64,000 bases of DNA from Rhizophagus irregularis (taxonomy: Eukaryota > Glomeromycota > Glomeromycetes > Glomerales > Glomeraceae). Shown piece by piece: positions 57,157-64,000 of the stretch. The stretch covers positions 3,596,001 through 3,660,000 of the forward strand of contig NC_089445.1 in assembly GCF_026210795.1 (NCBI RefSeq). The letters are read 5' to 3'. The position numbers and the translations under genes are program-made. How positions within the stretch are numbered: the stretch's first letter is position 1; each line of letters begins with the position of its first letter. The notes beneath the pieces are model-generated. The model made no database searches, was not told the origin of the DNA, and saw nothing but the letters and a program-made list of their open reading frames with translations.

Positions 57157-58380
57157 ATGGATCTTTATGTATACAATTTGGATGAGTACACGACCGACTC
57201 AAGACAAGGCAATGAGTTTGCTCCATCATGGCCCTTTCGATTAGCCGTAGCAGGTAGCTCAGACTCAGGTAAGACAACTATGATTATTAACTTGTTAATG
57301 GGTGACAAGAAGGCAAAGGAGGATGGTAATCGGTATGTACTATGTGATGCAGTACTTTTAGTTGGCAGATATCTTAACGAGCCAAAGTGGGCAGTTGTAC
57401 ATGATTTTTTCGAAGAGGAGAAGATCCCATTCACTGCAGTAACCCATAGTGAGATTCCAGAGATTGACTCCTTCGACCCTACTCAAGCTACTGTGGTAAT
57501 CTTCGAGGATCTGATGGATGCACCTAAAAAAATCCAGGATCTTATCACTGGTTACTTTACACATGGACGACACAAAAATATTTCATGTATTTATGTAGCT
57601 CAAAGATTCTTTGCCATTCCTAAGGCTATTCGAGAAAATGTTAACTACATCTCACTGCATGGAGGTCATGGGAGCCTTACAGATACTAAGAGAATCATTC
57701 GCCTATATACAGAAGAATCAGAGTCATTAGCACCAGTAATTGATGATCTTACTTTGCAACGTGAATTTGTAGTGTTTGATCTTAGACGGTCTAAAAGTGA
57801 TCCACTGTCCATTCGAGTAAGATGGGATACTAGTCTCAGTTCGATCACAGAGCAATCTCAGTTCAATCCTAGTTCAATCTCAGTTCAATCTCAGTTTGAT
57901 CCAAGTTTGAACCCAGTTCGATCTCAGTCTGAACCCAGTTCAATCACAGTTCGATCCAAGTTTAGTCCCTATGGTCAGAAAGCTGTATCTGAAGCAAAAA
58001 AAGGTGGACACTTGATTGAATTTGCTCGGGTATTTCCATCCCCTAAAGAGCGTCAACATTTACTTGTACCTGGTGTCTTAGCCAAGAATACAGATACCTG
58101 GATTAAATTTGTCTTTCGGGAAGCTTATGGACTCTCTGGTAAGACCCTAGGAGCTGACTTTCAGGACTTCTTAGCAAAAGTACAGGGTAGGACTGCAAAG
58201 ACTGAAACTCTGAAAACTGAGAATGTGAAGGAGTTATTCTCCCGATATGAAGCCCTGAAGTCTAGTCGCCCTCTGGATAATAAAAAAATAATAGAAGGTA
58301 TTGAAGTCCTTCTACAGATCTTTTCTAAGAGCCACATGGACCGTCGAGCATTACAAGTAGGGATTAATAGTATCTTGTGA
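57157..58380 (+). CDS. A32-like genome-packaging ATPase (FtsK-HerA superfamily) with extra C-terminal domain
   Basis: 407 aa. Walker A is AGSSDSGKTT (residues 32-41), Walker B VVIFED (113-118), and GYFTHGRHKNISCIYVAQRF (132-151) followed by IRENVNY carries the conserved Arg/Gln motifs of poxvirus A32-like ATPases, used by Polintons and NCLDVs to pump DNA into capsids. Residues about 228-268 are an imperfect 4-residue repeat (SQFNPSS/SQFDPS) coded by 12-bp DNA units. Residues 275-407 form an additional domain (IEFARVFPSPKERQHLLVPG) not recognised. The start is fixed by the short divergent spacer. The 3' end overlaps the convergent gene by 17 bp. Confidence 0.85.
   Translation: MDLYVYNLDEYTTDSRQGNEFAPSWPFRLAVAGSSDSGKTTMIINLLMGDKKAKEDGNRYVLCDAVLLVGRYLNEPKWAVVHDFFEEEKIPFTAVTHSEIPEIDSFDPTQATVVIFEDLMDAPKKIQDLITGYFTHGRHKNISCIYVAQRFFAIPKAIRENVNYISLHGGHGSLTDTKRIIRLYTEESESLAPVIDDLTLQREFVVFDLRRSKSDPLSIRVRWDTSLSSITEQSQFNPSSISVQSQFDPSLNPVRSQSEPSSITVRSKFSPYGQKAVSEAKKGGHLIEFARVFPSPKERQHLLVPGVLAKNTDTWIKFVFREAYGLSGKTLGADFQDFLAKVQGRTAKTETLKTENVKELFSRYEALKSSRPLDNKKIIEGIEVLLQIFSKSHMDRRALQVGINSIL
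57838..57963 (+). repeat. 12-bp minisatellite inside the ATPase gene
   Basis: About ten imperfect cagttcaatcyn units keep the frame and encode the Ser/Gln/Phe-rich linker. Copy number may differ between copies of the element. Confidence 0.75.
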
Positions 58381-58735
58381 GAATATCAAGTAATTCGTCT
58401 GCAGAAGCTCTAAGAATCATAGCACTTTTTTTACGGCCTTCAAAGTCAATCCTTAACATCTTAGCCTTCAACCCTATTGCTCCTAAAGCACGAGAAGCAA
58501 AGTTCTTAGTCATTGGATTACTTATATGATTTACATAGTTCTCATAGAATGTAGTGAAAGGCTCGTCAATACCATCTGGATATGTATCTCTTAGAAATTG
58601 ATATAAAGCAATTTCTCCACTGTCACAACCTATGGCTATAAGCTGTTCGAGAAGCCACTTCCTAATATCTTCATATGGCTCTCCATCCATAATTTTCATA
58701 TCCAGTCTTTGTGTAAACAATTGTGTAAAGTCCAC
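58364..58735 (-). CDS. hypothetical protein of the Polinton-type element (123 aa)
   Basis: The start at 58735 lies 1 bp after the stop of the next upstream gene (58737-58925), so they probably share a transcript. The protein looks alpha-helical (DIRKWLLEQLIAIGCDSGEI, KNFASRALGAIGLKAKMLRI), without membrane segments or zinc motifs. The 3' end overlaps the ATPase 3' end. Function unknown. Confidence 0.55.
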   Translation of the reverse strand: MDFTQLFTQRLDMKIMDGEPYEDIRKWLLEQLIAIGCDSGEIALYQFLRDTYPDGIDEPFTTFYENYVNHISNPMTKNFASRALGAIGLKAKMLRIDFEGRKKSAMILRASADELLDILTRYY

Positions 58736-58736
58736 A

Positions 58737-58925
58737 TTACTTCCCCTGACGAATGATCTGAACTAACTTATTCCTAGCAAGTCCCAAGGCTTGTAGAGGG
58801 TCATTCTCATTACTAATCTTCTTTATAATCTGTCTGTATAACACGCTGGATAATCCTCTATGTGCTGTTTTTGGAGTGATTACTCCACAGTTTTGGCATT
58901 GGTTTATTACGATTGATGTTGACAT
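58737..58925 (-). CDS. small CxxC protein (62 aa), possibly RPB10-like
   Basis: C10xxC13 near the N-terminus (NQCQNCGVITPK) and a C-terminal helix with PLQALGLARNKLVQII. The layout recalls the small RNA polymerase subunit RPB10, in which an N-terminal CxxC pairs with a CC in a D.LGL.RYCC helix; the CC is absent here (NK). The similarity is weak and may be coincidental. It sits directly upstream of the 123-aa gene. Confidence 0.4.
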   Translation of the reverse strand: MSTSIVINQCQNCGVITPKTAHRGLSSVLYRQIIKKISNENDPLQALGLARNKLVQIIRQGK

Positions 58926-58970
58926 GGCTATCTTTCTTTATGTAAAAAAGAATTATTCAAAATTAAGTAA

Positions 58971-59552
58971 CTATTCGGAGCAGTCCTTGCACAACTTGTC
59001 CGTTAAGTCACTTGGGCTTACAGGCATGAGACATTCCCTACACAACTCAATATTAAGCTCTGCAAGTCTCGGGGTATGGTCCTCCAAAGTTCGTGGATGA
59101 CCGGAAGGACCAGAGGAAGGTGTTCCGTTAGTCGTATCTTGCTGTAAGATAAAATCATCATATTCATCTTGGTCAGCCTGAATAGCGGCCCTGATTTGTT
59201 GTATATCATTGAAAGTTAACCGCTGCCCATCAAGATTTTCCTCATTATAGCGTGTTTCATTGATGATTTCCTCTATAAGCGCCTCTTCTTCATAATGGAC
59301 AAGGTAGTAATCCTCAACTACCTCATAGTCACTCTCAATCAGTCTATAATATGTTCTAGTACCACGTCGAACATAACGTCCTGTATCTGTATTTAAATAT
59401 ACAGGTTGCTCTTCAGGTGGAGGTGCAGTTTGTCTACGGACAAGCCTTCCATCAATATAATCATGGGATTCCATAACTATTCGATTAAAGGTATCTCCAC
59501 CGATAATAATTGGACGTCCAGTTATAGGGTTAGCTATATAAGGGTAAGACAT
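58971..59552 (-). CDS. NPxTGR-motif protein with C-terminal zinc finger (193 aa)
   Basis: The N-terminus YIANPITGRPIIIGGDTFNR fits the NPxTGRxIxxGG motif seen in virion proteins of giant viruses (the '2-cysteine adaptor' type), but without the flanking Cys. A second partial copy, LNTDTGRYVRRGTRTYYRLI, follows near residue 55. An acidic helical middle and a C-terminal CRECLMPV...CKDC zinc-binding pair complete it. It is probably a structural or adaptor protein (inference). Confidence 0.5.
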   Translation of the reverse strand: MSYPYIANPITGRPIIIGGDTFNRIVMESHDYIDGRLVRRQTAPPPEEQPVYLNTDTGRYVRRGTRTYYRLIESDYEVVEDYYLVHYEEEALIEEIINETRYNEENLDGQRLTFNDIQQIRAAIQADQDEYDDFILQQDTTNGTPSSGPSGHPRTLEDHTPRLAELNIELCRECLMPVSPSDLTDKLCKDCSE

Positions 59553-59611
59553 GTCTTTTTTCTGTATGTGTCTACATACCTAATAGTTTTCTTCAATTTA
59601 CAATAACCAAG

Positions 59612-59822
59612 TGACATGGTCATCAGTCCTTGTCGAAAAAAAATGCAAGGATACCTGATGATAAAGTTACATGGTCATCAATCCTTGTCAAAAAAATGCA
59701 AGGATACCTGATGATAACGTTACATGGTCATCAATCCTTGTCGAAAAAATTCAAGGATACCTGATGATAAGGTTACATGGTCATCAGTCCTTGTCAAGAA
59801 ATATGAGGATACCCGATAAATA
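59612..59822. repeat. four tandem hairpin units between genes
   Basis: Units of about 58-62 bp contain tcatcagTCCTTG, a short A-rich loop and CAAGGAtacctgatga, so each unit can fold back on itself with a 13-bp stem and a 3-base bulge. The units start at about 59619, 59669, 59728 and 59781, and the fourth is diverged. The array fills the gap between two minus-strand genes. It could act in transcript termination, replication or packaging. Confidence 0.75.
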
Positions 59823-59824
59823 AG

Positions 59825-60112
59825 CTACTCCTGTTGAGTCCATTCATTCCACTTCCAGTCCAGTCTCCAAGGATCGCCTCCCCATCTTTGTTCACTTAAT
59901 GCATGCTCTATGGTTTCCCTCTCTTGGGGGTCCACGACCATCCCATTCCTAAGCATTTTCTCCATAATATAAAGCTGATCCTCGGTGAGGCGGTCTATCC
60001 ATCTTTTATAGAAGTCGTTTACATCTTCAAATGATATCCAGTCAATATTCCCTTTTTCAAACGGCTTTCCAAGAGCTTGGACATGCCCAATTGTAGTAGC
60101 GTAATTTTTCAT
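59825..60112 (-). CDS. hypothetical protein (95 aa)
   Basis: The ATG at 60112 overlaps the stop of the upstream F-box-like ORF (ATGA), indicating translational coupling or a split gene. The protein is rich in Trp (WISFEDVNDFYKRWIDRL, DPWRLDWKWNEW) and has an acidic helical centre. No family was recognised. Confidence 0.5.
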   Translation of the reverse strand: MKNYATTIGHVQALGKPFEKGNIDWISFEDVNDFYKRWIDRLTEDQLYIMEKMLRNGMVVDPQERETIEHALSEQRWGGDPWRLDWKWNEWTQQE

Positions 60113-60240
60113 CTCTTATATGCTTCTTGACGAACTTCCTGCCACCACACACTATCTACTTTACTCGCTGCAATAAGGTCAGTATCTGGGATCTTTGCAA
60201 CAATGCGTTCGACTATTTCTACTGGTAATCGGTCCAACAT
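60109..60240 (-). CDS. F-box-like mini ORF (43 aa)
   Basis: The ATG at 60240 gives LDRLPVEIVERIVAKIPDTD and LIAASKVDSVWWQEV, the LPxEI..I...I...DL..AS.V...W pattern of an F-box. It ends with TGA at 60109-60111, overlapping the next ATG by 4 bases. An F-box would link targets to SCF ubiquitin ligase through Skp1. With no substrate domain in the same frame, the partner may be the coupled 95-aa protein. Confidence 0.5.
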   Translation of the reverse strand: MLDRLPVEIVERIVAKIPDTDLIAASKVDSVWWQEVRQEAYKR

Positions 60241-60349
60241 GATGTTATGTTACTTATACTATAGCCATCTTCAATTACTGTATGCCTATTACACATGGAT
60301 AAAAAATATAGACTAAATTCGTACAGGATCGTAGGACCACAGGAGCCGC

Positions 60350-60820
60350 TTATGCAAGAAGTTCTGTTAAGGTTTTCTCAGCCTCGTTTTTAGTAATAGC
60401 TCGCTTTGGGGGACCGGTTGATGAGTCCTTAGTCGCATTATAATACAATTCGAAGAGGGCCTCAAGTTTGTCTAAAAGAGCTTGTTTATTCTTGTATGAT
60501 TCACGAATCTTTGCTATCTTAGCAGTATATGCTGCATTATCTGGGAAGAGTTTTCTGGCCACGAACTTCACATATGATACAGGAGAATTTGCCGTCTGGA
60601 TTCGCTTGATATACTTCACATGATCCTGGACAAGGTAGCTGGTTTTGCTAAACCCAGATACTAATGCGACTACTATAGTGTCTTTCAATGCACGGATAAT
60701 CTTGAGGACAGTTTCATCAGAGACAATGGTGAACTGATTGTGTGATGCATCATAAATAACTTTATCACTAATGCTGTCAGTGCTGTTAATAATGCTTGCT
60801 AATTCGGTATATGTTGACAT
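60350..60820 (-). CDS. hypothetical protein (156 aa)
   Basis: The ATG at 60820 lies after an AT-rich spacer. The N-terminal half is beta/alpha mixed (DKVIYDASHNQFTIVSDETV), and the C-terminal half is a basic helical segment (AKIAKIRESYKNKQALLDKL). No zinc, membrane or enzymatic motif. It lies between the F-box pair and the DNA polymerase on the same strand. Function unknown. Confidence 0.5.
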   Translation of the reverse strand: MSTYTELASIINSTDSISDKVIYDASHNQFTIVSDETVLKIIRALKDTIVVALVSGFSKTSYLVQDHVKYIKRIQTANSPVSYVKFVARKLFPDNAAYTAKIAKIRESYKNKQALLDKLEALFELYYNATKDSSTGPPKRAITKNEAEKTLTELLA

Positions 60821-60933
60821 GATTCCTTATACTTTTTTGTACTTTGTAATAAATAGGAATCTTCAAATTGACTTTACATTCAAGCAAGAAAAAATATATA
60901 TACCTACTGTAAATCCAACCGCATTCTTGGCAA

Positions 60934-62814
60934 TCATGTCCAGATAACCTTGTTTGCATTTTTCACATGGCAGTATCCTGCGGTTTCAAACTTGAGAGCT
61001 TTCAATGCTTTGGATGCATTTTCTGGACAAGTGATAAGTGTAGGACTACTCGGCTGTTCCTCTAGAATAAATCCATCTGTATGGATGCGTCGTACTTTAT
61101 CCTTATATGGTTCTAATAACTCTGAAGTCGTCTTTCGTCCATGTGCTAATAAGAATGGAGCGATCCTAGGATATTCCCCTTGAAGGGACTACCTGGGTTT
61201 GTGAACTGGAATCAGCCACTGGTCAGATCCTACTGGTACGATGGAGTCAAGTGTGTGGCCTTCTGGAAACTTGAATGGATCTGTTTGATCTGTGGTGAGT
61301 GTCTTGTAATTGCGTTTCCTCTGGCAGAGTGCTCCCCATAGTGTATTGAGAACTCTCTTTGCAACACGACCGGCCACGCCACCCTGGTTCTTTATATTGA
61401 AGAGAAAGTGGACATACTCACCAAATATTACAGTCCCAGGAATTCTTGCTTCTCTGTCATATATCAAGGCATTTGGCTTTCCATCCTGAATTAACTGTAT
61501 ATCGAGTCCAAGTTTCTTTGCTCGTTGTAAGTCAATGAATGTATAGACTCCCCTCTTATTCTGTCGGAAGAGAATGTCATTACCACTTACCTTGCCCTTG
61601 GGCGCTCCCTGGGAGCTAGCACGAAATAATCCATACAAGGCATAACCTCTATGGTCTACAAAGTCTTTGAGTATTTGAAACTTACCTTGTCGGATTGGAA
61701 AGTTTGCATTTGATTGCTGAATACTTGGATACAAACTTGTCACGTCGTATTGCCTTCCATAGCCCTTCCATTCATTGTCTGCCCAGATAAGACCTCCCAT
61801 CATTGCATCACTTATCCACTCTGCTTCGACTGGGTCAAGAGGATCATTGGCTGGAACCCCTACACTAAACCGTTCAAAAAGCCAGAGTGCAGTTCTCTTG
61901 TACGACCAGTTGTGGTAAGATAAGTCGATTCCTAGACCGAACTTCTTTGTAGCCTGTAGGAAGGAATCCCGCTCTTCATGGATCCTCTGGTATGTTTCCT
62001 CAAGTGTTTCATATATTCCAGTTTTACAATTCTTCTCGATAGGGATGAAGGAGTAACTATCAGAGTTCTTACCTTTCTGAAACTGTCCAACTGTAAGAGA
62101 CTTAACTGTCTTACCATTGTATATTGTTACTACATTATTAACCCCATCTTCACGATAAACAAAGGGAGACTTTTGTTTTCTATCTAATTTGCTAGGGTGG
62201 AGTCTTCCGGGATTCAGTGCAAGAGAGTAGTGGCCTTCAGACAGGATAAGTGTTGCACGTCTGTCAGATTTGCTCTTGGAAATTCGAGTGGAATCCCCTA
62301 CAATATTAAGTGCAAGGCTTCCTGCAAGTTGTTCAACCTTATCCATATATGAGACTGGAACTGGAGCATCACGATTGAGACCTAATGCCTTTTTGATATA
62401 CTCGGGCTTTTTGATTGACTTTGGCATTTTAGAGAATGTGCCGTAGATATATTTCAGGCATTCATACAGGCAATCATTTAGCTCCCCGTTGCAACCCCCT
62501 GCAACCGGTGGGGCATCTCTCACATAAATTATGAATCGTTCAAAATAATCAGGGTCTGCATCATCCGGTAGTTGTGCTTCGTCGTAGTGGTCCAAGAGTG
62601 AGAAGAGGCTGGCTGGTTGGTTTCCTGATGTCCATCCACCGGGTTTCCAGTTTTCATAGGGAAGCAGAATCTGAAATTTATGTGTCGGATACCGGGATTG
62701 GAGTTGCTGTCCAAGTCTGGCAATAGCTCCTCTAGAAAATCTTGCGCCTGAATACTGTAGTTCTTTGATATCTGGTCTTGTAGGCAAAGCACGTGCAATT
62801 TTTGAATAGGCCAT
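60934..62814 (-). CDS. polB: protein-primed-type family B DNA polymerase with in-frame TAG
   Basis: The ATG at 62814 starts 541 codons, then TAG at 61189-61191, and the same frame continues 84 codons to 60934. Motif A is DVTSLYPSI (357-365) and motif B KRVLNTLWG (486-494). Motif C appears only after the stop, as RRIHTDGFIL (HTDG where DTDS is usual), followed by AGYCHVKNANKVIW. Residues 105-200 hold NDCLYECLKY (C115) and SEGHYSLAL (H195), a Cys/His pair like a papain/OTU-type fold rather than a clear 3'-5' exonuclease. Without readthrough the enzyme lacks motif C and would be inactive. Polintons use this polymerase to copy themselves from protein-primed ends. Confidence 0.75.
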
Positions 62815-62897
62815 TTGATATAACTATGAATTGTATTCAATTGTAATATAGGTTTTTTATATAAAAAATATAAGATAACTAAGAGGCGCTTATCTTA

Positions 62898-64000
62898 TTA
62901 AAAGGAGTCAATCATATCACAGGCCTCATCAATATCCAGCTCGTCTACAAATCCATTAGCGGCTTCCCATTCACGTTCCATATCAGTTTTTGGACGTTCC
63001 TCTGGGATTTCTCGTGCCTTACCCTTATTCATCTTCATAGTTTCATAACCGGAGGTGGTAGGGATAATCTCGGCATCATGATCCTCCTTATATGCTCTTA
63101 TTAGATCTGCGAGTTCTTTACGGCTAGGTGTTTTAGGTAAGTACCCATTATATTCTATCCAGTCCTTGAAGCGGTCTACTACCTCCCTAAGGTAGTACTG
63201 GTACTCGTCCTCAATACGTGTTGTGGGACATTCCTCTACTTCAAACGCGAGTATTTCCCAGTCATAGTTGTCTGACACGTCTTGGTACTTAGCCCATAAA
63301 TCCTTACCTGTATTGTGGAGATCATTGAAGACCTGGTCCTTTGAATTCTTGACCCATGGCTTACGATCCCATCGGTGCCTTTCATGCCAAGCCCAGTGTG
63401 CTTGAGTACCTTCCTTTGGTTCAGGGTCCCAGTCAACTTCTAGTTCTGTGTCGGGTTCTGGGATAGGTTGCTCTTCAGGAGCCGGTTCTGGGTCAGGCTT
63501 AGTGACAGATGCAGAAAATTCTGCGGGAGACTCGGGTTGTTGCTCAGGAACTGGGTTCACAGTTGTAAAATCTGAGTCAGATAGCAAGTCATCTAAAATG
63601 TCGTAGTCATCATCAGCTTTAAATGCAGGTTCCTCAGCAGGCGGCTCATTTTCTTGATCAGGTTCCTCATCAGATAAATAACAGTCCGAGAAGCTATCTA
63701 TAGGTTCATCAGTATCTGATTCTATAGGAGCTGGAGATTCCTCAGGAATAGGATCCTCATTGATGACAGGTGCGGGTTTTACCTTCAAGCAATCGGGCTT
63801 AAGTGGTACTGGTGGTGGAGTCTTTTTGGAAACTGGTTTCTCTTCAGTAGGCTTCTTCTCAACAGGAGCGGGTTTTTCCTCAGCAGGTTTCTCAACAACT
63901 GGCTCCACTTCCTCTTGATCTACTTGCGATTTACTAGCTGGATTATATATATTTGCTAAGAACTTCACCAAGGCATTTGGATCAGATGTAGGCTTCTCAG
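62898..64000 (-). CDS. acidic Pro/Glu-rich protein, 5' end outside the window
   Basis: The frame is open to the right edge, so the start is missing. The first visible 190 residues are low-complexity repeats of EKPAPVEKKP and PEPAPEEQPIPEPD type with acidic clusters. The last 150 form a folded-looking domain rich in Trp/Tyr (GTQAHWAWHERHRWDRKPWV, DRFKDWIEYNGYLPKTPSRK). It could be the terminal protein or a structural protein, but no motif proves either. Confidence 0.5.
   Translation of the reverse strand, partial: EKPTSDPNALVKFLANIYNPASKSQVDQEEVEPVVEKPAEEKPAPVEKKPTEEKPVSKKTPPPVPLKPDCLKVKPAPVINEDPIPEESPAPIESDTDEPIDSFSDCYLSDEEPDQENEPPAEEPAFKADDDYDILDDLLSDSDFTTVNPVPEQQPESPAEFSASVTKPDPEPAPEEQPIPEPDTELEVDWDPEPKEGTQAHWAWHERHRWDRKPWVKNSKDQVFNDLHNTGKDLWAKYQDVSDNYDWEILAFEVEECPTTRIEDEYQYYLREVVDRFKDWIEYNGYLPKTPSRKELADLIRAYKEDHDAEIIPTTSGYETMKMNKGKAREIPEERPKTDMEREWEAANGFVDELDIDEACDMIDSF

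Larger units (their letters stand above)
52200..64000. mobile_element. Polinton/Maverick-type element (partial), with Gag-protease module
   Basis: Integrase with chromodomain, A32-like ATPase and family B polymerase together define a Polinton-type self-synthesising transposon. At least 13 genes are packed with short spacers or overlaps, and GC is clearly above the flanks. The left border lies in the LINE break region; the right end is beyond 64000. No adenovirus-type cysteine protease or double jelly-roll capsid gene is recognised; a Gag/retropepsin pair lies between integrase and ATPase. Confidence 0.75.

Noticed and set aside
60950-61183. 77-codon plus-strand frame near PolB
   Set aside because: The opposite strand encodes the PolB C-terminus with motif C, in frame with the main polymerase frame.
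1-64000. tRNA and rRNA genes
   Set aside because: No cloverleaf with a convincing T-loop/anticodon arm and no rRNA-like conserved stretch were noticed on either strand by reading.

Overview
The window looks like nuclear DNA from an arbuscular mycorrhizal fungus (Glomeromycotina, probably Rhizophagus or a close relative). The basis is very AT-rich non-coding DNA, 64-81 nt GT-AG introns with CTAAC-type branch sites, a TKL-like kinase with a Cys-pair N-terminal module, an AIG1-type GTPase, a Crinkler-type fragment, and dense transposable elements. The assignment rests on recognised protein style; no search was run.

Positions 1-22,200 hold a pogo/Tigger transposase relic cut by the left edge, a RING-like relic, a Uma2-like nuclease-fold relic, two small hypothetical genes, a Crinkler relic and one intact GTPase gene (9867-11171). 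Between them lie short inverted-repeat elements (MITEs). Several have exact 8-bp target duplications of hAT type, and one has a 10-bp duplication plus an empty site elsewhere in the window. Positions 22,212-26,694 are a complete but dead Ginger/KRBA2-like integrase transposon with TIRs of 0.9-1.5 kb that contain tandem repeats.

Positions 26,700-48,620 hold more MITEs, a SAM-domain relic, a four-exon kinase gene (35484-37110), a second copy of a 1.3-1.8 kb dispersed repeat and part of a third, a three-member family of small Arg-rich ORFs, a second pogo relic with an acidic tail, and a tandem-repeat DNA element. Positions 48,620-52,200 are a 5' LINE fragment (RRM-type ORF1, AP-endonuclease ORF2, no reverse transcriptase). 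Its ORF1 is split by a 265-bp hAT MITE.

Positions 52,200-64,000 are higher in GC and form part of a Polinton/Maverick-type DNA transposon whose right part lies outside the window. Visible genes are a zinc ribbon, a chromodomain integrase, a retropepsin joined to Gag through an A_AAA_AAG -1 slippery site, a coiled-coil protein, an A32-like packaging ATPase, several small hypothetical proteins (one with an NPxTGR motif, one F-box-like), a family-B DNA polymerase and a long acidic/Pro-rich protein. A retroelement-type Gag-protease sits where Polintons normally carry a cysteine protease and jelly-roll capsid genes; no jelly-roll capsid gene was recognised here. This arrangement is the most interesting feature of the window. 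The polymerase carries an in-frame amber codon before motif C, and the Gag frame has a second unexplained break, so this copy may be partly decayed.
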